NCBI RefSeq assembly: GCF_014202435.1
Contig: NZ_JACHGU010000002.1
Location: 1 to 64,000 of the forward strand
Reading direction: 5' to 3'
DNA length: 64,000 bases
Origin: Pseudoxanthomonas broegbernensis
GTDB taxonomy: Bacteria; Pseudomonadota; Gammaproteobacteria; Xanthomonadales; Xanthomonadaceae
The notes beneath the pieces are model-generated. The model was not told the origin of the DNA. It saw nothing but the letters and a program-made list of their open reading frames with translations, and did not search any database. A program made the position numbers and the translations under genes. Shown here in pieces: positions 25,899-34,895 of this stretch; positions within the stretch are counted from its first letter, which is position 1; every line of letters starts with the position of its first letter.

Positions 25899-27404
25899 AT
25901 GCGCCCGCGCCGGGACCCGGCCGGAGCACGCCCGCGCGCCGCCATCGCCGCCGGACGGGGCCGCCGCTGGTCCTGGTACGCACTGGCGGCGTTGCTGCCG
26001 CTGGCCGTGGCGCTGGCCGTGTTCCGCCAGCCGCTGGCCGAACGGCTATGGCCCTCGACCCGGATCGACCGGCTCCTGGCCGAGGGCGAGCACGCGCTGG
26101 CCCAGGAGCGTCTGGACCAGGCCGACGGCCAGGGCGCGCGCCAGAAATTCGAGGCCGCGCTGGCCCTGGACGGCGACCGCGGCGAGGCCCGGGCCGGCCT
26201 GGCACGGGTAGGCCAGGCCGCGCTGACGCAGGCGCGACGCGCGACCATGGCGGCGGACCCGGCCGCCGCGCGGCGCTGGCTGGCGCTGGCCCGCGACCTG
26301 CAGGTGCCGCGTGCGCAGTGGGAGGCCGAGGCCGCGCGCCTGCGCACGATGGAGGCCGCGGCCGCGGACCTGCCGGCGCTGCGCGCCCGGGCCCAGGCGC
26401 GCCTGGCCGCCGGCGATCCCGAGGCGGCGCTGCCGTTGCTCGCCCGCGTGCTGGCGCTGGAGCCGGGCGATGCGGCCGCGCTGGAAGGACGCGAGGACGC
26501 GCTCTCGCTGCTGGTGGAACGAGTGCATCGGGCCCTGCGGTCGCAGGATCTGCGCGCGGCGAACGATTGGCTGCGCCTGGCGCGCGGCTACGACCCCGGC
26601 CATGTCGACTTGCCCGCCGCCCAGGCCCAGGTGGCGCAGGCGCTGGAAGCGGGCCGGCGCCGGGCCGAGCGCCAGTTGCGGCGCGGCCGTCCGGACCAGG
26701 CGGCGGAGGCGTTCCGGGTGCTGCGCGAGATCGCCCCGGACGATCCGGCCGTCGCCGAGAGCGCGCAGCGCACCGCCGTGGCGCTGGCGGCGCAGGCTCG
26801 GCGGCTGTCGGCCGATTTCCGTTTCGATGCCGCCGAGCGCGAGCTGGCGCGCGCGCGCGAACTGGCGCCGGACGCGGATGCGGTGCGCGAGGCCACGCGC
26901 GGACTGGCCCGCGACCGCGCCGTCGCCCGGCAGCGGCTGGTCGGGCGCACGCCGCGTCCGCAGGCCGCCCTGCGCCGTGCCCTCCAGGAATTCGACGCGG
27001 CCATGGCGCGGCGGCATTGGATCGTCCCGCCTGGCGCCAGCGCCTACGACCACCTGCGCACCGCGCAGGCCATCGCCCCGGAGGCGGCGGCCGTGCGCGA
27101 TGCGGCGCAGCGGCTGCGCGCCGCCGCGCAGGACTGCGTGGAGGAAGCGATGCGCGGCAACCGGCTGCACCAGGCACAGGACTGCCACGACGCCTGGCAG
27201 GCGGTGGCGCCGGGCGATCCGGCGCGCGCGGCGGCCGCGCGCCTGGCCCAGCGCTGGCTGGCGGTGGGCGAGGAACGCCTGCGCGCGGGCGAACTGGACG
27301 CGGCCGCGCATGCGCTGGGGGCGGCGCGCAGGCTCGATCCGTCCGCCGCCGGCATCGGGGAATTCGCCGCGCAACTGGATCGTGCGCGCAGCGCGGCCCC
27401 GTGA
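25899..27404 (+). CDS. Membrane-anchored TPR-like helical repeat protein
   Basis: A 501-residue protein with a basic N-terminus, one transmembrane helix (about residues 25-42, WYALAALLPLAVALAVF) and then almost entirely alanine-rich amphipathic helices. These resemble degenerate tetratricopeptide repeats (for example GDPEAALPLLARVLALEPGD and AERELARARELAPDADAV). No enzymatic motif is visible. The likely topology is N-in with a periplasmic repeat domain, suggesting a scaffold or protein-interaction role, which is inference only. A TTG two codons upstream is an alternative start. It converges on the glycosyltransferase gene. Confidence 0.75.
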   Translation: MRPRRDPAGARPRAAIAAGRGRRWSWYALAALLPLAVALAVFRQPLAERLWPSTRIDRLLAEGEHALAQERLDQADGQGARQKFEAALALDGDRGEARAGLARVGQAALTQARRATMAADPAAARRWLALARDLQVPRAQWEAEAARLRTMEAAAADLPALRARAQARLAAGDPEAALPLLARVLALEPGDAAALEGREDALSLLVERVHRALRSQDLRAANDWLRLARGYDPGHVDLPAAQAQVAQALEAGRRRAERQLRRGRPDQAAEAFRVLREIAPDDPAVAESAQRTAVALAAQARRLSADFRFDAAERELARARELAPDADAVREATRGLARDRAVARQRLVGRTPRPQAALRRALQEFDAAMARRHWIVPPGASAYDHLRTAQAIAPEAAAVRDAAQRLRAAAQDCVEEAMRGNRLHQAQDCHDAWQAVAPGDPARAAAARLAQRWLAVGEERLRAGELDAAAHALGAARRLDPSAAGIGEFAAQLDRARSAAP

Positions 27405-27439
27405 TTGCACGGCTCCCTCATCGGTGCCCGGGCCGCGTC

Positions 27440-27467
27440 GCCGGCTGAAGCCGGCCCCCGCGGGGGC
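27440..27467. repeat. REP-like palindrome pair
   Basis: GCCGGC-TGAA-GCCGGC (27440-27455) is directly joined to the 14-base palindrome GCCCCCGCGGGGGC (27454-27467). On the minus strand the first part reads GCCGGC-TTCA-GCCGGC, the same stem-loop as in the GTAG-type element at 56585. It lies between convergent genes and may also help end their transcripts. Confidence 0.6.
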
Positions 27468-27497
27468 GTCGCTCCGGGGCGGCAGCGCGCCGCGACT

Positions 27498-29621
27498 TCA
27501 GTCGAAGAACACCCGCCGCACCGTCGCCTCCGCCGCCTCCAGGGAAAAGTGCCGGGCCACGTTCTCCCGCCCGGTCCGCGCCTGGCGCCGCCAGCGCTCG
27601 CGGTCCCGGTACAGGCCCACGACCGCATCGGCGAACGCGGCCGCCTCGTCGGCGACCGCCACGTCCACGCCGTCGCGCAGGTGCATGCCTTCCACCGCGC
27701 AGGACGTGGCCACCACCGGCTGGCCATGGGCCATGCTCAGGTTGACCTTGCCCTTGACGCCCGCGCCGAAGCGCAGCGGCGCCACCGCCACGCGCACCTC
27801 GTCCATGTACGGCGCCAGGTCGGGCACGTGGCCGTGGACGAGGATGCCCGGCTGGCCAGCGAGCGCGCGCACCGGCGCCGGCGGCTCGGCGCCGATGCAG
27901 TGCAGGCGCACCTGCGGCAGGCGTTCGCGGATGCGCGGGAAGACCTCGCGCGCGAACCACAGCACCGCGTCCGCATTGGGCGGATGGCGGAAGCCGCCGA
28001 CGAACACCAGGTCCGCGCGCGCATCGAAGTCCGCGCCGGGCCCGGCGACCTCGTGCAGGTTGGACAGCAGTTCCACCTTCGCCGCGGGCGCATCCTGCGC
28101 CAACTGCACCTGTTCCTCGGCGCTGACCACCAGGGTCAGGTCGGCGGCGCCCATGGCCGCCAGCTCACGGGTACGGGTGGCCTCGGCCGCGCGCATGGCC
28201 GTAGCGTCGCCGGCAAGCCGCGCACCGCGGCGCTCGCGCAGGTAATGCAGGTCGATGGTGTCGAACACCAGCCGCGCCCGCGGCGCGTGCCGGCGCAGCA
28301 GCGGGATGAAGGCGCCGGCCACATGGTGGCGGGTGAGCACGATCACGTCGAAGCGCGCCGCGTTGGCGCGCAGCCATGCCGGGGCCGAGCGCGCGAACGG
28401 CGCGTACCAGGTCTCCACGCCCAGCCGCTGCAGGGCACGCGTGGCCGCGCCGGCATGGGCCAGCCCGGTGGGCAGGAACGCCACGTGCGCGCCGCCGGCG
28501 CGCAGCATCCGCAGCAGGTTGAACTGGCGCAGCGAGGCCGAGTCGCGGTCCGGCCGCGGCACCGTTTCGTCGATCACCAGCACCCGGCGCTGGCCGGCGT
28601 ACAGCAGCGCCGGGTCCGGTACCGTGCCCGGCGCCGGCTGCGCGCGCAGCGCGTCGGCCCACTTGTCGGCGAACACGGCCCGGTTGCGCACCTGGTAGGC
28701 CTTGATCCCGCTGCCGGTGTCGGTGCCGGCGGTGGTGCCCTCGTCATGCAGCACGCGGCTGGCCGGCTGCACCCGCACGCGCCGGCCGGCCGCGCGCACG
28801 GCGAAGGCCAGGTCGGTGTCCTCGTAGTAGGCAGGCGCGTAGCGCGCATCGAAGCCGCCGAGGGCCTCGAACAGCGCGCGCGGGATCGCCAGCGCCGCGC
28901 CGGAGCAGTAGTCGGCCTGGCGCAGGTAGGCGTAGCGTGGATCGTCGGGCGACTCGAAGCGGCCGTAGCTCCATGCGCTTCCATCGGCGAACACTACGCC
29001 GCCGGCCTCCTGCAGGCGGCCGTCCGGGTAGAGCAACTGGGCGCCGGCCAGGCCGGTGTCCGGGTGCGCCTGGAAGGTGTCCAGCAGTGCGTCCAGCCAG
29101 CCGGGCTGCGGGATCGTGTCGTTGTTGAGGAACACGATGCAGTCGCCGCGCGCCAGCGCCGCGCCGTCGTTGCAGGCGGCGATGAAGCCGCCGTTGGCGG
29201 CGCGGCGGTGGTAGCGCAGGCCGTCGACCTGGGCCATCCACGCGGCGGTGGCGTCGCCGCTGCCGTCGTCGACCACGATCACCTCGCAGGCCGCGGCCGG
29301 CGGATGCGCGGCCAGCGCGCGCAGGCAGGCCAGGGTGGCCTCGCAGTGGCCGTACACCGGGATGACCACGCTGGCGCGGGGTGTCGCGGCACCGGCGGGG
29401 CGGGGCACGGCGAACGGTGCGAACGGGGTGGGATCGGGCCGGTACGGCGGCGTGCGCGGCGGCGGCGGCGGCGGGCGCAGGTGCAGCAGCGCGCGCTGCC
29501 AGGTCGCGCGCCAGCCGCGGCTGCGCAGGCTGGACAGGCCCCGGCGCAGCAGGCCGCGCAGGTGCGCCAGCCGGAAGCGGACAACGGCCAGCCAGGTACG
29601 GTCCCGCGGTGGCGTTGGCAT
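27498..29621 (-). CDS. Two-domain glycosyltransferase (GT2 plus GT-B)
   Basis: A 707-residue protein. After a basic lead and a Pro-rich hinge, residues 84-330 form a family 2 glycosyltransferase: ASVVIPVYGH, VIVVDDGSGD, NGGFIAACNDGAAL and the DxD-type FLNNDT, with YYEDTDLAFAVRAAG as the catalytic-base region. Residues 350-707 look like a GT-B domain with DLVFVGGFRHPPNADAVLWF, HGHVPDL and AGVKGKVNLSMAHGQPVVAT, typical of glycosyltransferase group 1. It probably adds two sugars in polysaccharide, LPS or glycoprotein assembly. The ATG at 29621 is chosen over a TTG at 29633. No other polysaccharide gene is adjacent. Confidence 0.9.
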   Translation of the reverse strand: MPTPPRDRTWLAVVRFRLAHLRGLLRRGLSSLRSRGWRATWQRALLHLRPPPPPPRTPPYRPDPTPFAPFAVPRPAGAATPRASVVIPVYGHCEATLACLRALAAHPPAAACEVIVVDDGSGDATAAWMAQVDGLRYHRRAANGGFIAACNDGAALARGDCIVFLNNDTIPQPGWLDALLDTFQAHPDTGLAGAQLLYPDGRLQEAGGVVFADGSAWSYGRFESPDDPRYAYLRQADYCSGAALAIPRALFEALGGFDARYAPAYYEDTDLAFAVRAAGRRVRVQPASRVLHDEGTTAGTDTGSGIKAYQVRNRAVFADKWADALRAQPAPGTVPDPALLYAGQRRVLVIDETVPRPDRDSASLRQFNLLRMLRAGGAHVAFLPTGLAHAGAATRALQRLGVETWYAPFARSAPAWLRANAARFDVIVLTRHHVAGAFIPLLRRHAPRARLVFDTIDLHYLRERRGARLAGDATAMRAAEATRTRELAAMGAADLTLVVSAEEQVQLAQDAPAAKVELLSNLHEVAGPGADFDARADLVFVGGFRHPPNADAVLWFAREVFPRIRERLPQVRLHCIGAEPPAPVRALAGQPGILVHGHVPDLAPYMDEVRVAVAPLRFGAGVKGKVNLSMAHGQPVVATSCAVEGMHLRDGVDVAVADEAAAFADAVVGLYRDRERWRRQARTGRENVARHFSLEAAEATVRRVFFD

Positions 29622-29719
29622 TCCGGTTCGCAACTCGTGACTGAAGGACAGGACGGCGCGGTCGCGGCGCGCGCGGAAGGCTGCGCTAGACTCGGCCGGT
29701 CCCGCATTCTCGCATTCCC

Positions 29720-32143
29720 GTGCCCCGACGCCACGCGCCCGAAGACATCGACGCCTTCGAAGACGACCGCACCGTGCCGGCCTGGCGCCGCCATCTGCTG
29801 ACCGCGCTGCTGGCCGGCGCCGGCCTGGCGGCCGGCTTCCTCATCCCGTACACGATCTACCTGAACCATCAGGTCACGCGGCATTTCGGCGCGTTGCAGT
29901 GGCAGATCCCCACTCGGGTGTACGCGCGGCCGCTGCAACTGCGTCCCGGGCTGGCGCTGGACGCGCGCACCCTGCGCACCGAGCTGGACGCGGCCGGCTA
30001 CCAGGAGGACGCGGCCGGCGAGCGTTCGGGCAGCTACCTGGTGGATGGAGGCCGCTTCGTCGTCTCCAGCCGCGGCTACCTGGACATCGACGGGCAGGTG
30101 CCGGCGCGGCGGATCGAGGTGGCCCTGTCCGGCGGCCGCGTGGCCCGCCTGCGCGACGCGGCCACCGGCGAGGCGGTCAAGGCCGCGCGCCTGGACCCGG
30201 CGCGCATCGCCACCCTCTACGGGCAGCGCCAGGAGGAGCGGCGCCTGGTGCGCATCGAGGAAGTGCCCGAACTGCTGGTCACCGGCCTGCAGGCGGTGGA
30301 GGACCGCGACTTCGCCCACCACCACGGCATCGACGTGTCCGGCATGGCGCGCGCGCTGCTGGTCAACCTGCGCTCGGGCGAGAAGAAGCAGGGCGCCAGC
30401 ACCCTGACCCAGCAGCTTGCGCGCAGCGGCCTGCTGGGCATCGGCAAGGAACAGACCTGGACGCGCAAGTTCAACGAGATCCTGTACGCGCTGATCCTGG
30501 AGGCGCGCTACGACAAGCGCACGATCCTGGAGACCTACCTCAACCAGGTCTACCTGGGCCAGCGCGGCGGCCAGGCGATCCACGGCGTGGCTTCCGGCGC
30601 CGAGTTCTGGTTCGGCCGCGACCTGGACGAGCTGACCGTCGAGCAGACCGCGCTGCTGATCGGCCTGGTCAAGGGGCCTTCGTTCTATGACCCGCGCCGG
30701 CATCCCGAGCGCGCGACCGAGCGCCGCAACATCGCCCTGTCGATGCTGCGCGACACCGGCCTGATCGACGACGCCCGCTACCGGCACGCGCGCCAGGCGC
30801 CGCTGGGCGTGACCCGGCAGCCGGGGGTGGCCGCAGCCAACCGCTTCCCGGCCTACATCGACCTGGTGCGCCGCCAGTTGGCGCAGGACTACCCGGAAAG
30901 CGCGCTGCAAGGCGCCGGGCTGATCGTGCTCACCGGCATGTCGCCCTCGGCCCAGGCCTATTCCGAAGGCGCGGTGGCGCGCGCCATGGAGGCGCTGCAG
31001 ACCGGCAAGCGGCCGCCGCTGGAAGCGGGCGTGGTGGTCACCGACGTGCATGCCGGCGACGTGCTGGCGGTGGTGGGCGGGCGCGACTTCGACACCCACG
31101 GCTTCAACCGCGCGGTGGAGGCCCGGCGCCCGGTCGGCTCGCTGCTCAAGCCCTACGTCTACCTGCTGGCGCTGGCCCAGCCGCAGCGCTGGTCGCTGGC
31201 CAGCTTCGTCGAGGACGCGCCGGTGACCGTGCAACTGGCGCGCGGCCGGCGCTGGTCGCCGGACAATTCCGACCGGCGCAGCCACGGCACGGTGCGCCTG
31301 GTCGATGCGCTGGCCCATTCCTACAACCAGGCCACCGTGCGGATCGGGATGCAGGTCGGGCCGGAGCGGCTGGCGCAACTGGTCAAGGTGCTGGCCGGGA
31401 TCGAGGCCGAGCCGAACCCGGCGCTGATCCTGGGCGCCACCGACCAGAGCCCGTACGCGATGGCGCAGCTCTACCAGTTCCTGGCCTCGGGCGGGCAGAT
31501 CCAGCCGCTGCGCGCGGTGCGCGGTGTGCTCGATCCGGACGGCCGCCTGCTCAAGCGCTACGACACCGCCCCGGCGCCGGCGCAGGAGGGCGACTCCATC
31601 GCCGCCAACCTGATCAGCGTGGCCCTGCAGCAGGCCGTGGCCGAAGGCACCGGCCGCCAGTTGCTGCGCGACGGGCTGGGCCGGCTGTCGGCGGCCGGCA
31701 AGACCGGCACCAGCAACGACGGCCGCGACAGTTGGTTCGCCGGCTACACCGGCGACCACCTGGCCGTGGTGTGGATGGGCAACGACCAGAACGAGCAGAC
31801 CGGCCTGTACGGCGCCACCGGCGCGATGCGGGTGTGGTCGGGCCTGTTCGCGCGCCTGCCCAGCTCGCCGCTGCGCGTGGCGGAAAAGGGCCTGGACTGG
31901 CAGTGGGTGGAAGCGCAGGGCTCCTACGTCACCGACGCCGACTGCCTTGGCGCGCGCCGCTTCGCCTTCGTCGCAGGTGCCGCGCCGGCCTACGCGCCGT
32001 GCGCGCCGGCCTACGAGGAAGGCGTACCGGCCGGAAGCGGCGAGGCGGAACAGGGCAGCGGCTTCTGGCAGCGCCTGTTCGGCCGCGGCCGCCCATCGGC
32101 GCCTGAACAGCCGGCCCCGGACGCCGCGCCGGCTACGCCATAA
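29720..32143 (+). CDS. mrcB: Penicillin-binding protein 1B
   Basis: An 807-residue bifunctional murein synthase starting at GTG. A short cytosolic region and a transmembrane helix (about 28-50) are followed by a UB2H-like region (IPTRVYARPLQLRPG). The family 51 glycosyltransferase has Glu194 in VEDRDFAHHHG and QGASTLTQQLARS. The transpeptidase has Ser474 in GSLLKP, SYN in AHSYNQATV and Lys661 in AGKTGTSNDG. All catalytic motifs are intact. The stop overlaps the next gene's start by one base (TAATG), which links it to a small lipoprotein, as in several xanthomonads. A TAGACT -10-like box lies about 25 bases before the GTG. Confidence 0.96.
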   Translation: MPRRHAPEDIDAFEDDRTVPAWRRHLLTALLAGAGLAAGFLIPYTIYLNHQVTRHFGALQWQIPTRVYARPLQLRPGLALDARTLRTELDAAGYQEDAAGERSGSYLVDGGRFVVSSRGYLDIDGQVPARRIEVALSGGRVARLRDAATGEAVKAARLDPARIATLYGQRQEERRLVRIEEVPELLVTGLQAVEDRDFAHHHGIDVSGMARALLVNLRSGEKKQGASTLTQQLARSGLLGIGKEQTWTRKFNEILYALILEARYDKRTILETYLNQVYLGQRGGQAIHGVASGAEFWFGRDLDELTVEQTALLIGLVKGPSFYDPRRHPERATERRNIALSMLRDTGLIDDARYRHARQAPLGVTRQPGVAAANRFPAYIDLVRRQLAQDYPESALQGAGLIVLTGMSPSAQAYSEGAVARAMEALQTGKRPPLEAGVVVTDVHAGDVLAVVGGRDFDTHGFNRAVEARRPVGSLLKPYVYLLALAQPQRWSLASFVEDAPVTVQLARGRRWSPDNSDRRSHGTVRLVDALAHSYNQATVRIGMQVGPERLAQLVKVLAGIEAEPNPALILGATDQSPYAMAQLYQFLASGGQIQPLRAVRGVLDPDGRLLKRYDTAPAPAQEGDSIAANLISVALQQAVAEGTGRQLLRDGLGRLSAAGKTGTSNDGRDSWFAGYTGDHLAVVWMGNDQNEQTGLYGATGAMRVWSGLFARLPSSPLRVAEKGLDWQWVEAQGSYVTDADCLGARRFAFVAGAAPAYAPCAPAYEEGVPAGSGEAEQGSGFWQRLFGRGRPSAPEQPAPDAAPATP

Positions 32144-32682
32144 TGGCGCGCATGAACCGCCTCATTCGACGTTGCGCGCGCATGGCCGCGCCGTGCCTGC
32201 TGGTTTCCGTCCTTTCCGCCTGCGGCCCGGTGGTCCCGCCGCCGCCCGCCGCGCCCGCGGTCAGCCCGCAGCAGCGGCTGGCCGCGGTGCAGGCCGCGGC
32301 CGGCGTGGAAGACACCGAGTTGAACGTGCAGCCGCTGCGCGACCCGCAGGTGGAGGACCTGCGCGCGCAGGCCGCGCGTGCGCTGGCCGCCGGCGACGTG
32401 GAAGCGGCTGGCGAAGCGCTGAACCAGGCGCTGCTGGCGGTGCCGGACGATCCGGCCGTGCTCCAGGAGCGGGCCGAAGTGGCCCTGTTGCAGGCCCAGT
32501 ACGACCGCGCCGAGATCCTGGCCCGGCGCGCCTTCGACGTCGGCTCCAAGGTCGGCCCGCTGTGCCGCCGGCACTGGGCCACGATCGAGCAATCGCGGCT
32601 GGCCCGCGCCCAGGCCGAGAACGCTGCCTCGGCCCAGGCCCAAGTGCGCACCTGCACCGTGCCGGGCGTGACCCGGTACTGA
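32143..32682 (+). CDS. TPR-like lipoprotein downstream of PBP1B
   Basis: A 179-residue protein with a type II signal peptide (LLVSVLSAC, lipid-Cys27), a Pro-rich spacer and then two to three TPR-like helical hairpins (ARALAAGDVEAAGEALNQAL and ALLQAQYDRAEILARRAF). The position and TPR character recall LpoB-type regulators of PBP1B only loosely; LpoB itself is not a TPR protein. A role in supporting PBP1B from the outer membrane is a hypothesis from the one-base stop-start overlap. An alternative ATG lies at 32152. Confidence 0.8.
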   Translation: MARMNRLIRRCARMAAPCLLVSVLSACGPVVPPPPAAPAVSPQQRLAAVQAAAGVEDTELNVQPLRDPQVEDLRAQAARALAAGDVEAAGEALNQALLAVPDDPAVLQERAEVALLQAQYDRAEILARRAFDVGSKVGPLCRRHWATIEQSRLARAQAENAASAQAQVRTCTVPGVTRY

Positions 32683-32761
32683 GCCGCCCGTGGCAACCAC
32701 CGGTGCGCCGCGCGATCCTCGCCCGCGCATCGGCGGCCACGCCACGCCGGCCGATCGCCCC

Positions 32762-34792
32762 ATGTCCGTACTCGCCGACGCCAGCCGCGACGCCCTCAGC
32801 GAAGGAGGCGCGCTTGCCTCCCGCCTGGACGGCTTCGTCGCCCGGCCGGCGCAGCAGCGCCTGACCGCGGCGGTGGCCGAGGCGATCGAGCGGCGCGGCG
32901 TGCTGCTGGCCGAGGCCGGCACCGGCACCGGCAAGACCTATGCCTACCTGGTGCCGGCGCTGCTGTCGGGGCTGAAGACCATCGTCTCCACCGGCACCCG
33001 CGCACTGCAGGACCAGCTCTACCACCGCGACCTGCCGCGGGTGCGCGAGGCGCTGGGCACGGGCCTGCGCAGCGCGCTGCTGAAGGGGCGCGCCAACTAC
33101 CTGTGCCACTACCGGCTCCACCAGGCCAAGGGCGACGCGCGCTTCGCCAGCCCCGAGCAGGCCAGCCAGTTCCAGCGCATCGTCGCCTGGGCCGGGCGTA
33201 CCCGCGCCGGCGACATGGCCGAGCTGGAAGGCCTGGCCGACGATTCGCCGCTGCTGCCGCAGGTCACCTCCACCGTCGACAACTGCCTGGGCAGCGAGTG
33301 CCCGTTCTGGGACGAGTGCTTCGTGGTCCAGGCGCGCCAGCGCGCGCAGGCCGCCGACCTGGTGGTGGTCAACCACCACCTGCTGCTGGCCGACCTGGCG
33401 CTCAAGCAGGAGGGCTTCGGCGAAATCCTGCCCGGCGCGCAGGCCTTCGTGATCGACGAGGCCCACCAGTTGCCGGAGCTTGCCGCCAGCTTCTTCGGCG
33501 AGGGCTTCGGCATGCGCCAGGTCCAGGAACTGGGCCGCGACAGCCTGGCCGAATGCAAGCAGACCACCGGCGCGCTGGCCGTGGTCCAGGCGCCGGTGCG
33601 CGCGCTGGAACAGGCGCTGCGCGAATTGCGCGCGGCGATGGAGGCGCTGCCGCCGCGCGGCACCCGCTACCGCGCCCTGACCCTGCCCGCGGTGGCCGAC
33701 GGTTTCGACGTGCTGGCCGACGCGCTGGGCGCCCTGGAGGATGCGCTGGCGCCGCTGGCGCAGACTTCGCCGGGCTTCGACGCCTGCACGGCCCGTGCCC
33801 GCGACCTGGGCGAGCGGCTGGGGCGCTGGCGCGACGGCGGCAGCGCTTCGGACTCCTTCGACGACGAGGCAGCGGACGACGAGGCGCTGCTGGACGCGGT
33901 GGTCGGCGAGGGCGGTGGAGACGACGCCGCGCGACTGGCCGCCGCGGCCGCGCGCGGCGGCGAGGTCTACTGGTACGAGCTCAGCCCGCGCGGCTTCCGC
34001 TGCCAGCGCACGCCGCTGGACGTGTCCGCGCCGCTGCGCCAGCACCGCGAGCGCTCGCATGCGGCCTGGGTGTTCACCTCGGCCACGCTGGCGGTGGGCA
34101 ACGGCTTCCACCATATCGGCCACAAGCTGGGCCTGTTCGACCCGGACACCCTGCTGGAGCCCAGTCCGTTCGATTGGCCGCGGCAGGCGCTGTGCTACCT
34201 GCCCGGCAACCTGCCCGAGCCGAACGATCGCCGCTTCGGCACGGCGATGCTGGACGCGGTGCGCCCGGTGCTGCAGGCGTCCAACGGCCGCGCCTTCCTG
34301 CTGTTCGCCTCGCACCGCGCGCTGCGCGAGGCCGCCGCCGCGCTGGAGGGCGGGCCGTGGCCGCTGTTCGTGCAGGGGCGGGCGCCCAAGGCCGAGCTGC
34401 TGCGCCGCTTCCGCGAATCGGGCAACGGCGTGCTGCTGGGCTCGGCCAGCTTCCGCGAGGGCGTGGACGTGGCCGGCGACGCGCTGAGCGTGGTGATGAT
34501 CGACAAGCTGCCGTTCGCCGCGCCGGACGATCCGGTGTTCGAGGCGCGCCTGGATGCGGTGCGCCGGCGCGGCGGCAACCCGTTCCGCGATGAGCAGTTG
34601 CCGCAGGCGGTGATCGCGCTCAAACAGGGCGTGGGCCGGCTGATCCGCACCGAGTCCGATCGCGGCGTGCTGGTGCTGTGCGACCCGCGCCTGACCGGCA
34701 AGCCCTATGGCCGGGTGTTCATGCAGTCGCTGCCGGACTTCACGGTCACGCGCAGGATCGAGGACGTGCGGGTGTTCTTCGCGCGCATGTAG
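32762..34792 (+). CDS. yoaA: DinG/YoaA-type ATP-dependent iron-sulphur DNA helicase
   Basis: A 676-residue superfamily 2 helicase of the XPD/DinG group. Visible motifs are Walker A AGTGTGKT (52-59), FVIDEAHQLPELA, and the late motifs SFREGVDVAGD and GVGRLIRTESDRGV. Four cysteines (115, 175, 180, 186) are spaced as the 4Fe-4S ligands. The lack of an exonuclease domain and the length favour YoaA over the longer DinG. YoaA works with Pol III chi during replication stress. The ATG at 32762 is preferred to a GTG at 32690. Confidence 0.92.
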   Translation: MSVLADASRDALSEGGALASRLDGFVARPAQQRLTAAVAEAIERRGVLLAEAGTGTGKTYAYLVPALLSGLKTIVSTGTRALQDQLYHRDLPRVREALGTGLRSALLKGRANYLCHYRLHQAKGDARFASPEQASQFQRIVAWAGRTRAGDMAELEGLADDSPLLPQVTSTVDNCLGSECPFWDECFVVQARQRAQAADLVVVNHHLLLADLALKQEGFGEILPGAQAFVIDEAHQLPELAASFFGEGFGMRQVQELGRDSLAECKQTTGALAVVQAPVRALEQALRELRAAMEALPPRGTRYRALTLPAVADGFDVLADALGALEDALAPLAQTSPGFDACTARARDLGERLGRWRDGGSASDSFDDEAADDEALLDAVVGEGGGDDAARLAAAAARGGEVYWYELSPRGFRCQRTPLDVSAPLRQHRERSHAAWVFTSATLAVGNGFHHIGHKLGLFDPDTLLEPSPFDWPRQALCYLPGNLPEPNDRRFGTAMLDAVRPVLQASNGRAFLLFASHRALREAAAALEGGPWPLFVQGRAPKAELLRRFRESGNGVLLGSASFREGVDVAGDALSVVMIDKLPFAAPDDPVFEARLDAVRRRGGNPFRDEQLPQAVIALKQGVGRLIRTESDRGVLVLCDPRLTGKPYGRVFMQSLPDFTVTRRIEDVRVFFARM

Positions 34793-34895
34793 GCACCCTG
34801 TACCGCGCGGGCATGCCTGGGCCGGCCATCGAATGGCAAGGGCAACGGCATCGTTTACTCTTTGGCTCCCGCCATCGTTGCCGTACCTGCATCCC

